Assembly (NCBI RefSeq): GCF_002269125.1 | Contig: NZ_NQKI01000012.1 | Span: forward strand, 1 to 64,000 | DNA: 64,000 nt | Direction of reading: 5' to 3' | From: Pseudomonas lundensis | GTDB lineage: Bacteria > Pseudomonadota > Gammaproteobacteria > Pseudomonadales > Pseudomonadaceae | Shown here: positions 36,063 through 44,032 of the stretch, piece by piece | Layout of the letters: each line of letters starts with the position of its first letter | Position numbering within the stretch: position 1 is the first letter of the stretch | Made by a program: the position numbers and the translations under genes | The notes under the pieces: model-generated | The model's input: only the letters and a program-made list of their open reading frames with translations | Told to the model about the DNA's origin: nothing | The model's database searches: none

Positions 36063-36119
36063 GGGTGAAACGAGGGGCAATACCGGTTACTTATGGACAA
36101 GCTCCAACAGCGTCTCGCG
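35811..36119. repeat. Right direct repeat flanking the bacteriocin cassette
   Basis: Second copy of the ~308-base repeat; see the left copy at 33985-34292. Here the cysQ part is the functional 3' end of the gene, whereas the thioesterase part is the truncated copy. Confidence 0.9.
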
Positions 36120-36914
36120 CCAGGGCGCTTTTTCCGGCAATGCCAAAAACGAGTCATTGAGCAACGATGCCCGCGCCGGGTAGGTGAACGGCTGGCCATC
36201 CAGCTGCAACACCACGCCACCCGCACCTTCGAGCACGCCTTGCGCCGCTGCGGTATCCCACTGTGACGTCGGAGCCAGACGCGGGTAGCAATCGGCCGCA
36301 CCTTCAGCCAGTAAACAAAATTTGAGCGAGCTGCCGGCGCTGGTGAGCTTTAAATCACCCAGGTGTTCACTCAAACCCGCCAACAGTTGCTCTTGCGCCG
36401 GGCTGGAATGACGGCGGCTGGCGACGACGGTCAACGGCTCGCCCACAGGCGGGGCCGTGCGCACGTTGATACGCTCGACCTTGTTGCCTTCTGCACGCCA
36501 TGCGCCGAGGTCCGCACCACCGTAATAGCAGCGGCCGCTGGTCGGCATCGATACCACACCAAACACCACACGGCCGTGCTCGATCAAGGCGACGTTGACG
36601 GTGAACTCTTCACTGCCGCAAATGAATTCCTTGGTGCCGTCCAACGGGTCTACCAACCACCAGCGAGACCACCCGGCACGCACGTCCTGGGCGATGTTGG
36701 CATCTTCTTCGGACAACACCGGGATGCTCGAGTCGAGCGCGGTCAGGCCGTCGAGCAGCACATGATGGGCTGCCAGATCAGCAGCCGTCACCGGAGAATC
36801 ATCCGCCTTGGCAATGACCGCAACGTCTGCTCGCCAAAACGGCAAGATGGCGTCACCTGCCTGATGCACCAGTTGAATCACGCCTTGAAGCAGTTGAGGG
36901 ACAGACAGGCTCAC
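36087..36914 (-). CDS. cysQ: 3'(2'),5'-bisphosphate nucleotidase CysQ
   Basis: Inositol-monophosphatase-superfamily enzyme of 275 residues that removes the 3' phosphate from adenosine 3',5'-bisphosphate (and PAPS), relieving toxicity from sulfate assimilation. Metal motifs are LSEEDA near residue 67 and WLVDPLDGTKEF with Asp89; APTSQWDTAAAQGVLEGAGG near 220 carries the third acidic ligand (WD). The start overlaps the nudE stop (ATGA). Its 3' end lies in the right direct repeat but is intact. Confidence 0.93.
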   Translation of the reverse strand: MSLSVPQLLQGVIQLVHQAGDAILPFWRADVAVIAKADDSPVTAADLAAHHVLLDGLTALDSSIPVLSEEDANIAQDVRAGWSRWWLVDPLDGTKEFICGSEEFTVNVALIEHGRVVFGVVSMPTSGRCYYGGADLGAWRAEGNKVERINVRTAPPVGEPLTVVASRRHSSPAQEQLLAGLSEHLGDLKLTSAGSSLKFCLLAEGAADCYPRLAPTSQWDTAAAQGVLEGAGGVVLQLDGQPFTYPARASLLNDSFLALPEKAPWRETLLELVHK

Positions 36915-37477
36915 AGCGCAAATGCTCCGCGCTGCGTCAGCAGATCCCGCGCCAGATACAGCGCCGCCAAGGCACGACCCTCGGTGAATTGCGGGTTTTG
37001 TACCAGCGCCGACAGCTCGCGCAAATTCACTTTCTCGACACGCATGGGCTCCGGCTCATCACCTTCCAGACGCGACTCATACAGGTCGGTGGCCAGCACC
37101 ACTTGGATCTTCTGGCTCATGTAGCCCGGTGACAGTGACAGCTCGGTGAGGTGCTCCAACTGACGGGCGCCATAGCCCGCTTCTTCCTTCAACTCACGCT
37201 CGGCAGCCGCCAGTACGTCTTCGCCCGGCTCGATCAGCCCTTTGGGCAGGGACACTTCGTATTCGTCGGTGCCGCCGCAATACTCTTCGACCAACAGGGC
37301 ATGCTCGGCATCGATCATCGCCACGATCATCACTGCGCCATAGCCATTGCCGCGCCCCACCAGCCGTTCATACGTACGCTCAACGCCGTTGGAAAAGCGC
37401 AGCTGCACTTCTTCAACACGAAACAATCGGCTACTGGCAACAATTTCACGGGCGAGTACGGTGGGTTTTTGGCGCAT
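36911..37477 (-). CDS. nudE: ADP-compounds hydrolase NudE
   Basis: Nudix hydrolase of 188 residues acting on ADP-ribose, Ap3A and NADH. The complete Nudix box starts at Gly80 and reads GLIEPGEDVLAAAERELKEE with the G-x5-E-x7-RE-x2-EE-x-G spacing kept. The family N-terminus REIVASSRLFRVEEVQLRFSNG is also clear (core ASSRLFRVEEV). It is the first gene of a pair with cysQ, as is common in Pseudomonas, so both deal with nucleotide by-products. Confidence 0.93.
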   Translation of the reverse strand: MRQKPTVLAREIVASSRLFRVEEVQLRFSNGVERTYERLVGRGNGYGAVMIVAMIDAEHALLVEEYCGGTDEYEVSLPKGLIEPGEDVLAAAERELKEEAGYGARQLEHLTELSLSPGYMSQKIQVVLATDLYESRLEGDEPEPMRVEKVNLRELSALVQNPQFTEGRALAALYLARDLLTQRGAFAL

Positions 37478-37564
37478 AGCGGCTCCTCAATATGAACGGG
37501 TTACTATACCCCGGCTTTTCCGATTGTCTTGGTCGGATGTTTTCAACTGCGGGAGAAGTTTTGC

Positions 37565-38227
37565 ATGACAGCGTTACCTTGGCGCGACATTGATACCGTT
37601 CTGCTGGACATGGACGGCACGCTGCTCGACCTGCATTACGACAACCACTTCTGGCTCGAACACTTGCCCCAACGCTATGCCGAACTGCATGGCATCAGCC
37701 GGGCCATGGCTGAACTGGAGCTGATGCCGTTGTTTGAGCGCAATGCAGGCCAATTGCAATGGTACTGCCTGGACTTCTGGAGCGCCGAGCTGAAGATCCC
37801 AGTTCGCGAATTGAAACGCGAAACCGCTGACCTGATTGCCCTGCGCCCTGATGCCGATACGTTTTTAGCCGCCATCAAAGAAGCAGGCAAGCGGGTGATT
37901 ATGATCACCAACGCGCACCGCGATTCGTTGTCCTTGAAATTGGAACGCATTGAACTGGCGCCCTACTTCGAAAGGCTGATCAGCTCCCACGACTACGGTT
38001 TCCCCAAGGAAAGCCCGCAGTTCTGGGATGCGCTGCACGCCGATATCGGTTTCGAGCCCGCGCGCAGCCTGTTTATCGACGACACCTTGCCAATTCTGCG
38101 CAGTGCACGGGATTTTGGCGTGAGACATCTGTTGGCGGTCAAGCAGCCGGACAGCAAAAAAGGCCCGAAAGACACCAAGGAGTTTGCCGCGCTGGGGGAT
38201 TACCGCGAGTTACTGGAAGGGCTTTGA
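37565..38227 (+). CDS. yrfG: GMP/IMP nucleotidase YrfG (HAD family)
   Basis: HAD-superfamily phosphatase of 220 residues that dephosphorylates purine monophosphates. Motif I is LLDMDGTLLDL with nucleophile Asp15 and Asp17, motif II MITNAHRD near residue 118, the lysine of motif III is in GFPKESPQFW, and motif IV is SLFIDDTLPIL. GGGAGAA stands eight bases before the ATG. It diverges from nudE across an 87-base gap. Confidence 0.9.
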   Translation: MTALPWRDIDTVLLDMDGTLLDLHYDNHFWLEHLPQRYAELHGISRAMAELELMPLFERNAGQLQWYCLDFWSAELKIPVRELKRETADLIALRPDADTFLAAIKEAGKRVIMITNAHRDSLSLKLERIELAPYFERLISSHDYGFPKESPQFWDALHADIGFEPARSLFIDDTLPILRSARDFGVRHLLAVKQPDSKKGPKDTKEFAALGDYRELLEGL

Positions 38228-38261
38228 GCCAAGGCTAATGAAGCGGATGGGGGATCCCAGC

Positions 38262-38311
38262 CTCGTGCCTCGGCAGCGACACACGTGCGTGCACACCTGT
38301 CATCGCTGCCG
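38262..38311. repeat. REP-like intergenic repeat, copy 3
   Basis: Core CTCGTGCCTCGGCAGCG at 38262-38278, with a nine-pair stem CGGCAGCGA (38271-38279) / TCGCTGCCG (38303-38311). It lies between the convergent yrfG and LysM-protein genes. Confidence 0.55.
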
Positions 38312-38325
38312 AAAACCACCAGGGT

Positions 38326-38766
38326 TTACTCAGGGATGCGCAATGTCTGACCCGGGTAGATTTTGTTCGGGTCTTTAAGCATCGGTTTGTTGGCTTCAAA
38401 GATTTTTTGATACTTGTTCGCGTCGCCGTACACCGTGAGTGAGATTGCGCTGAGGGTGTCGCCCTTTTTCACAACCACAAAACGCGAAGCAGCGACCATC
38501 GGGCCGGTCACAGTGATGTTGTCTTCAACGCTGGCAACACCTTCGATATTGCCCGCCGCCAGAATGATTTTTTCTTTCTCTTCCTGAGTCGCGACTTCGC
38601 CTGTCACGATCACTTTATCGCCCTCAACAGTGGCGCTGATGTTCGGATTGCCCAAACCTACTTTTTCTACGTGCTTCTTGAGTTCTTCCGAGGCGTTGGC
38701 TTTGCCCGGTGTCAGCAAGTCGATTACTTTTTCGCCTGCTTCCTTCATAAAGCTAAAAATACTCAT
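38326..38766 (-). CDS. kbp: BON-LysM protein (Kbp/YgaU type)
   Basis: A 146-residue protein of the potassium-binding Kbp/YgaU family. The N-terminal part (MSIFSFMKEAGEKVIDLL) has no signal peptide; a BON domain covers about 25-85 (KVIVTGEVATQEEKEKIIL), and a LysM domain about 95-145 (YVVKKGDTL in the form VVVKKGDTLSAISLTVYGD ending YPGQTLRIP). In E. coli the protein binds potassium and is induced by osmotic stress. It is a single gene. Confidence 0.9.
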   Translation of the reverse strand: MSIFSFMKEAGEKVIDLLTPGKANASEELKKHVEKVGLGNPNISATVEGDKVIVTGEVATQEEKEKIILAAGNIEGVASVEDNITVTGPMVAASRFVVVKKGDTLSAISLTVYGDANKYQKIFEANKPMLKDPNKIYPGQTLRIPE

Positions 38767-38880
38767 CGTTCACGCTCCTAGGGTTGGAATATCCAGACAC
38801 ACAGCGTAGACCAACATTGGACAGGCAGGTTCAGGGATGGGCGCGTTAGAATCCCCCGACGATTTGCGCGTGGAGCGAGC

Positions 38881-39768
38881 ATGGACATCAAACAACTGAA
38901 ATTCCTGATCGCCCTCGATGAAACCCGTCACTTCGGTCAGGCGGCGGCCCGCTGCCATATCACCCAACCTACGCTGTCCATGCGCTTGCGCAGCCTTGAG
39001 CAGGAGTTGGGTTTGCAGTTGGTCAATCGCGGCCAGCGCTTTGAAAGCTTTACTGCCCCCGGTGAGCGCGTGCTGGCATGGGCCAGAACGGTGCTGTCCG
39101 CCTACGATGGCTTGCAGGCTGAAGCGGCTGCCTGCCGGGGCAATTTGATCGGCACGTTGCGCCTGAGCGTGGTGCCGTTGTCGAGTTTTGACCCGCTGCC
39201 GTTGTTGCAACAAATGCACAAGGCGCACCCCGAACTGCGCTTTGAATTGTCGGCGCTCAGCTCCGAACAGATCCTGGATCAATTGGCCCGCAATCAGCTG
39301 GATGTGGGCGTGTCTTACCTCGATCGGCTCGACCATGAGCGTTTCGACTCGCTCACCTTGAACGACACCCGCATGGGTCTTTTATACGACCAACGGCACT
39401 TCACGTTCGGTGAACAGCCGTTGAGTTGGGCAGCCTTGATTGAGTTGCCGTTGGCGCTGCTCAGTGGCGGCATGCATTTTCGTCAGTCCATCGATCACAA
39501 TTTCCACAGCCGCGGGCTGACCCCACAACCCTTGCTGCAAACCGATGCAGTTCATCAGCTGTTGCAGGCCGTTCATGGCGGATTGTGCTGCGCGGTGATG
39601 CCGCTTGAAGGCGGCCTTGAAGCCCTGACCGACGACCTGCGCCTGCACCCGATTGCCGACGCGCAAACCCTCGCCCCTCTGGGTTTGATCATGCGCCGCG
39701 AAGCACCACGGTCGGCGCTGGCGGAGGCCTGCTTTTCGCTGTATCGGAAATCATCAGCAACTTCATGA
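38881..39768 (+). CDS. LysR-family transcriptional regulator
   Basis: A 295-residue LysR-type regulator. The helix-turn-helix is at about residues 17-40 (HFGQAAARCHITQPTLSMRL), followed by a linker helix and a periplasmic-binding-like effector domain (about 92-290) with LRLSVVPLSSFDPLP and GGLCCAVMPL. It lies 94 bases before fdhD on the same strand and is likely to control the fdhD-fdhF genes; the inducer is unknown. Confidence 0.88.
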   Translation: MDIKQLKFLIALDETRHFGQAAARCHITQPTLSMRLRSLEQELGLQLVNRGQRFESFTAPGERVLAWARTVLSAYDGLQAEAAACRGNLIGTLRLSVVPLSSFDPLPLLQQMHKAHPELRFELSALSSEQILDQLARNQLDVGVSYLDRLDHERFDSLTLNDTRMGLLYDQRHFTFGEQPLSWAALIELPLALLSGGMHFRQSIDHNFHSRGLTPQPLLQTDAVHQLLQAVHGGLCCAVMPLEGGLEALTDDLRLHPIADAQTLAPLGLIMRREAPRSALAEACFSLYRKSSATS

Positions 39769-39862
39769 TCGACGGCATCTATCAATAGATCAGCACTAGC
39801 GATTAGACGCGACAGAGTGTCGCGCCTACCCTTATTGCTGAATATTCCGTCGGAACAGCCTT

Positions 39863-40702
39863 ATGAACGCCAAGCGCCCTACGTGCGCGGCGCCCGCCCA
39901 GGATTCGCCCGCGCCCGCCGCCAGCCAGAATTATCACTACGTCACGCTGGACCACAGCAGCGGCGCTGAAACTGCCCTTGCCGAAGAGGTCGCGCTGGCG
40001 ATTGCCTTCAATGGCATCAATCAAGCGGTGATGCTGGTCACGCCCACTGACCTTGAGGACTTCATCGTCGGTTTCAGCCTGGGTAGCGGGATCATTCAAG
40101 ACCCGAGCGACATTTATGACCTCAAGCTCAGCGGCGCAGGCTCGGCGCAGTATGCGCACGTCGAAATCGCCAGCCGGGCGTTCTGGAACCTCAAACAGCA
40201 ACGTCGCCAATTGGCAGGCACCAGCGGCTGCGGACTGTGCGGTGTCGAAGCCGTCGAGCAAGCGCTGCCCGACCTGAACGTACTGCCCGGTGCGCCCCTT
40301 CCGCCCGCGCAATGGCTGGACGGTCTACGCCAGCGCATCAGCGCGTTTCAACCGCTGGGCCAGCACTGCGGCGCCGTACATGCCGCCGTTTACATGGACG
40401 CCAAAGGCCAATTGCTGATGGGTCGCGAAGACATCGGCCGACATAACGCGCTCGACAAGTTGATCGGTGCGTTGGTGCGCCAACACATCGACTTGAGCGG
40501 CGGCGCGGCGATTGTCACCAGCCGTTGCAGCCTCGAACTGATTCAAAAAGTGTTGCGCGCAGGCATTCAGACCCTGATCAGCCTGTCCTCGCCTACGGGC
40601 CTGGCGCTGCAATGGGCTCGCCGCCACAACCTCAACCTCATTCATCTGCCGCAGAAAAGCGCGCCGCGGGTCTATAGCCCGGCGCAGGAGAATCCAGCGT
40701 GA
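39863..40702 (+). CDS. fdhD: Formate dehydrogenase sulfurtransferase FdhD
   Basis: Cytoplasmic protein of 279 residues that passes sulfur from a cysteine desulfurase to the molybdenum cofactor of formate dehydrogenases. The essential cysteine loop is SGCGLCGVE with Cys123 and Cys126. Other family stretches are VALAIAFNGINQAVMLVTP (core FNGINQAVMLVTP), HAAVYMD and MGREDIGRHNALDKLIG. The stop overlaps the GTG start of the adjacent oxidoreductase, which it presumably activates. Confidence 0.94.
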   Translation: MNAKRPTCAAPAQDSPAPAASQNYHYVTLDHSSGAETALAEEVALAIAFNGINQAVMLVTPTDLEDFIVGFSLGSGIIQDPSDIYDLKLSGAGSAQYAHVEIASRAFWNLKQQRRQLAGTSGCGLCGVEAVEQALPDLNVLPGAPLPPAQWLDGLRQRISAFQPLGQHCGAVHAAVYMDAKGQLLMGREDIGRHNALDKLIGALVRQHIDLSGGAAIVTSRCSLELIQKVLRAGIQTLISLSSPTGLALQWARRHNLNLIHLPQKSAPRVYSPAQENPA

Positions 40703-43047
40703 GCACTCATCATCAAGCCGACCAAACCCCGACACCTCGCTACAAGCCCTATAAAGGCCCGGCAGGTGGCTGGGGCGCGCTGATCAGTGTGGCGCACGCC
40801 TGGTTGACCAGTGACAACGCCCTGAAAAACTTGCGCATGATGCTCAAGACCAACCAAAACGGCGGTTTCGACTGCCCCGGTTGTGCCTGGGGCGATTCGC
40901 CGGAAAGCGGGCTGGTCAAGTTCTGCGAAAACGGCGCCAAAGCCGTTAACTGGGAAGCCACCAAGCGGCGTGTCGATGCCAAATTCTTCGCCAAACACAG
41001 CGTGAGCGCGCTGCTGGAGCAAAGCGATTACTGGCTCGAATACCAGGGCCGCCTGACCGAGCCCATGCGTTACGACGCGCCAACCGACCGGTATGTGCCC
41101 ATCACTTGGGATGCCGCATTCGCCCTGATAGCCAAGCATCTGCTGAACCTGACGAGCCCCAATCAAGCCGAGTTCTATACCTCGGGCCGCGCCAGCAACG
41201 AAGCGGCGTATTTGTATCAATTGTTTGTGCGTGCGTTTGGCACCAACAACTTCCCCGACTGCTCGAACATGTGCCATGAAGCCAGCGGTGTTGCACTTGC
41301 GCAAAGCGTCGGGGTGGGCAAGGGTACGGTCACGTTCGACGATTTTGAACATGCGGACGCTATTTTTGTGCTCGGGCAAAACCCCGGCACTAACCACCCG
41401 CGCATGCTTGAGCCCCTGCGTGAAGCCGTGAAACGCGGCGCGCAGGTGGTGTGCGTCAACCCGCTGAAAGAGCGCGGCCTTGAGCGCTTCCAGCACCCAC
41501 AACACCCGCTGGAGATGCTCACCAACGGCGACCGTCCAACCAACACGGCTTACCTGCGCCCGGCGCTGGGTGGCGATATGGCGCTCTTGCGCGGCATGGC
41601 CAAGTTTCTGTTGCAGTGGGAGCGCGATGCCCAGGCGGCGGGCGAACCGGCAGTCTTCGATCACCCGTTTCTTAATGAACACACCACAGGCGTGCTGGAC
41701 TACATCGCCAGCCTGGATGACACGTCATGGGAGCACCTGATCGAGCAATCCGGCCTGACGCTGGAAGACATCGAGCGTGCCGCGCGCATGTACCTCAAGG
41801 GCAAGAACGTCATCATGTGCTGGGCCATGGGCATTACCCAGCATCGTCACTCGGTGCAGACCATTCAGGAAATCGCCAACCTGATGCTGTTGCGCGGCAA
41901 CATTGGCCGTCCCGGTGCAGGTCTGTGCCCGGTGCGCGGTCACAGTAACGTGCAAGGCGACCGCACCATGGGCATTAACGAACGCCCACCGGTGGCCTTT
42001 CTCGATGCCCTGGAGCGTCGTTTCAAATTCAATGTGCCGCGCGAGAACGGGCACAACGTGGTGGAAGCCATCCACGCCATGCTTGAAGGGCGCGCCAAGG
42101 TCTTCATCGGGCTGGGCGGCAACTTTGCCCAGGCTACGCCCGACAGCCCGCGCACGGCGCAGGCCCTGCGCAATTGCGACCTGACCGTGCAAATCAGCAC
42201 CAAGCTCAACCGCAGCCATTTAATGCACGGCAAGGAAGCACTGATCTTGCCTTGTCTTGGCCGAACTGACATCGACATTCAGGCCGAAGGCCCGCAAGCG
42301 GTCACCGTGGAAGACTCGTTCAGCATGGTTCACGCGTCTAATGGCCAGTTGCAGCCCTTGTCGAATCAGATGCGTTCCGAACCGGCGATCATCGCCGGGA
42401 TCGCAGCGGCGACCTTGGGTACGCACCCGATCGACTGGAGCTGGATCGTCGGGGATTACAGCCGCATCCGCGAGCTGATCGCTGACACTATCCCCGGCTT
42501 CAAAGACTTCAATACCCGTGTGCAGCACCCGGGCGGGTTCTATCTGGGCAACGCGGCGGGTGCGCGCCAGTGGAATACTCCCTCAGGCCGCGCCAACTTC
42601 AAGCCCAACGCTCTGCCTCGGGATCTGGTCGATGCACGCACCCGCGCGACGGGTCGCCTGCCGGACCTGATCCTGCAATCCATGCGCTCGCACGATCAGT
42701 ACAACACCACCATTTACGGGCTGGATGACCGCTATCGCGGGGTAAAAGGCCAACGTAACGTGCTGTTTGTGAATGAGGCCGACATTATTCGACTGGGCTT
42801 CAAGCCGAGGCAATTGGTGGACATCGTGTCTATCTGGGATGACGAACACGAACGTCGGGTTAAAAATTTCACCTTGCTGGCATTTGATATCCCGGCAGGG
42901 CAAGCGGCCGCCTACTACCCCGAAGTAAACCCGTTGGTGCCACTGGAAAGCACCGGGGATGGCAGCCACACCCCGACGTCCAAGTTCGTGGCCATTTGCC
43001 TTGAGACAGCCACGCCGTCGAAGCTGATCATGGCCAAGGCGAGCTGA
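40699..43047 (+). CDS. FdhF/YdeP-family molybdopterin oxidoreductase
   Basis: A 782-residue bis-MGD oxidoreductase of the FdhF/YdeP group. The start is GTG (GTGA overlap with fdhD). It opens with YKGPAGGWGALISVAHAW, and the family Cys segment FDCPGCAWGD near residue 57; YTSGRASNEAAYLYQLFVR and CSNMCHEASG bind cofactor; the C-terminal molydopterin-binding domain includes RSHDQYNTTIYG. The usual four-cysteine N-terminal cluster motif of NapA-type enzymes is not clear. Coupling to fdhD argues that it needs sulfurated cofactor; whether formate is its substrate is not certain. Confidence 0.9.
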   Translation: MSTHHQADQTPTPRYKPYKGPAGGWGALISVAHAWLTSDNALKNLRMMLKTNQNGGFDCPGCAWGDSPESGLVKFCENGAKAVNWEATKRRVDAKFFAKHSVSALLEQSDYWLEYQGRLTEPMRYDAPTDRYVPITWDAAFALIAKHLLNLTSPNQAEFYTSGRASNEAAYLYQLFVRAFGTNNFPDCSNMCHEASGVALAQSVGVGKGTVTFDDFEHADAIFVLGQNPGTNHPRMLEPLREAVKRGAQVVCVNPLKERGLERFQHPQHPLEMLTNGDRPTNTAYLRPALGGDMALLRGMAKFLLQWERDAQAAGEPAVFDHPFLNEHTTGVLDYIASLDDTSWEHLIEQSGLTLEDIERAARMYLKGKNVIMCWAMGITQHRHSVQTIQEIANLMLLRGNIGRPGAGLCPVRGHSNVQGDRTMGINERPPVAFLDALERRFKFNVPRENGHNVVEAIHAMLEGRAKVFIGLGGNFAQATPDSPRTAQALRNCDLTVQISTKLNRSHLMHGKEALILPCLGRTDIDIQAEGPQAVTVEDSFSMVHASNGQLQPLSNQMRSEPAIIAGIAAATLGTHPIDWSWIVGDYSRIRELIADTIPGFKDFNTRVQHPGGFYLGNAAGARQWNTPSGRANFKPNALPRDLVDARTRATGRLPDLILQSMRSHDQYNTTIYGLDDRYRGVKGQRNVLFVNEADIIRLGFKPRQLVDIVSIWDDEHERRVKNFTLLAFDIPAGQAAAYYPEVNPLVPLESTGDGSHTPTSKFVAICLETATPSKLIMAKAS

Positions 43048-43075
43048 GGCAGAACGCCTGCAATCTCTGAAGCCA

Positions 43076-43108
43076 CCGCGTCACCGCGTGACGCGGCGTT
43101 TTTCTTTT
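43076..43108 (+). terminator. Rho-independent terminator after fdhD-fdhF
   Basis: Nine-pair stem CCGCGTCAC/GTGACGCGG with a three-base loop, then CG and TTTTTCTTTT. It begins 28 bases after the stop codon. Confidence 0.93.
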
Positions 43109-43114
43109 AGACAC

Positions 43115-43145
43115 AAAAAAGGCCGCTTTCCTGAGAAAGCGGCCT
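43115..43145 (-). terminator. Minus-strand terminator without an assigned gene
   Basis: AGGCCGCTTTC/GAAAGCGGCCT forms eleven pairs around CTGA. The A-run lies on the left, so the T-run follows the hairpin only when read on the minus strand. No convincing minus-strand gene lies upstream at 43146-43303, which raises the possibility of a small RNA or of relic function. Confidence 0.65.
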
Positions 43146-43303
43146 GTCCGAACTAATGCTCAGACCGTGCAAAAGCTATTAAGTTCCCGTGTAAAAACAA
43201 TAACTTAGTAAATTGTGTACAACTCGTGTTACTGGTCGGATTTCGATTGTAACCAACCGCGTACAGCCTCAGGATCGCGCCGTCATCCCTTTGAGGCTCA
43301 CTT

Positions 43304-43780
43304 ATGAAGCTCACCTCGATTCTCTTGTTGTCCCTTGGCCTGGTCAGTGGCGTAGCCTCGGCCGGTGGCACCACCGAAGCCGGTGTAGGCGGCGCATTAG
43401 GCGGGGTTCTTGGCGCTGTGGTTGGTCAACAACTCGGCGGCTCGACCGGATCAGCCATTGGCGCAGGCGTAGGCGGCGCGGCCGGTAGTGCCGTAGGTGC
43501 TGATAAACGCAGCCGTGGCGAAGCCGCCATCGGTGGTGCACTCGGCGCAGCCGGCGGTAACGTATTGGGCCGCAGCATGGGCGGCAGCACCGGCGGACTG
43601 GTCGGCGCAGCAGCTGGCGGTGGTGCAGGCGGCGCGTTGGGCAACTATATGGGTAACAAAAGCGACGCTGATGATCGTCATTACCGTGATCGCGGCAATC
43701 GCCGCTATTACCGCGATGACCACCCAGGTCGCGGCCATGCCTATGGTCACCGCAAGAAGAACAAACACCGTCATCATTGA
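43304..43780 (+). CDS. Glycine-zipper exported protein
   Basis: A 158-residue protein with a signal peptide (ending SGVASA) and about 100 residues of Gly/Ala-rich sequence with regular GxxxG spacing (VGGALGGVLGAVVGQQLGG and two further blocks), the glycine-zipper type that inserts in membranes as paired helices. The tail after about residue 125 is rich in Arg, His, Asp and Tyr (DRHYRDRGNRRYYRDDH), which may bind anionic surfaces or metal. Similar small outer-membrane-associated proteins are stress-induced in gamma-proteobacteria; the role here is unknown. Confidence 0.85.
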   Translation: MKLTSILLLSLGLVSGVASAGGTTEAGVGGALGGVLGAVVGQQLGGSTGSAIGAGVGGAAGSAVGADKRSRGEAAIGGALGAAGGNVLGRSMGGSTGGLVGAAAGGGAGGALGNYMGNKSDADDRHYRDRGNRRYYRDDHPGRGHAYGHRKKNKHRHH

Positions 43781-43789
43781 TGACACCCA

Positions 43790-43821
43790 AACGGGAGCCC
43801 CTAACGGCTCCCGTTTTTTAT
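43790..43821 (+). terminator. Rho-independent terminator of glycine-zipper gene
   Basis: ACGGGAGCC/GGCTCCCGT stem with a six-base loop followed by a T-run; ten bases after the stop codon. Confidence 0.93.
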
Positions 43822-43887
43822 GGGTGTCTTGAATGGCATCTCTCGTGAAATTGTTTCAATGCATTACGCCCGCCTCTTTGCCGCCAA

Positions 43888-43904
43888 TCATGCAACCTGC
43901 ATGA
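43888..43904. promoter_or_regulatory. Palindrome, candidate sigma-54 enhancer site
   Basis: TCATGCAACCTGCATGA: perfect seven-base arms with a three-base centre, centred about 97 bases before the start expected from the -24/-12 element at 43966. This is the normal position for binding of a sigma-54 activator. Confidence 0.5.
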
Positions 43905-43926
43905 CCAAGCAAATTAATCAGGTTTA

Positions 43927-43939
43927 TAAGTTATTGATT
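43927..43939 (-). promoter_or_regulatory. Candidate IHF-binding site
   Basis: On the minus strand AATCAATAACTTA matches the IHF consensus WATCAANNNNTTR at every fixed position. It lies in an AT-rich stretch between the palindrome and the -24/-12 promoter, where IHF bends DNA in sigma-54 systems. Confidence 0.55.
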
Positions 43940-43965
43940 TGTAGATATTTTTTATAAATCACGGC

Positions 43966-43982
43966 TTGGCACAACCCCTGCA
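43966..43982 (+). promoter_or_regulatory. Sigma-54 promoter
   Basis: TTGGCACAACCCCTGCA has the invariant GG and GC with ten bases between them and fits YTGGCACGRNNNTTGCW at all but two positions. The predicted start is near 43993, 40 bases before the membrane-protein ATG. Confidence 0.7.
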
Positions 43983-44032
43983 ATCACTGAAATGAAGGCT
44001 GCACTTCTCACCATTTCAGGAGCACAACAATA

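Noticed and set aside
40672..41682. 336-codon minus-strand frame opposite the FdhF/YdeP gene
   Set aside because: Antisense shadow of a well-supported oxidoreductase gene.
43153..43374. 73-codon minus-strand frame before the glycine-zipper gene
   Set aside because: It overlaps the start of that gene in antisense, lacks a ribosome-binding site and resembles no protein, although a terminator follows it.
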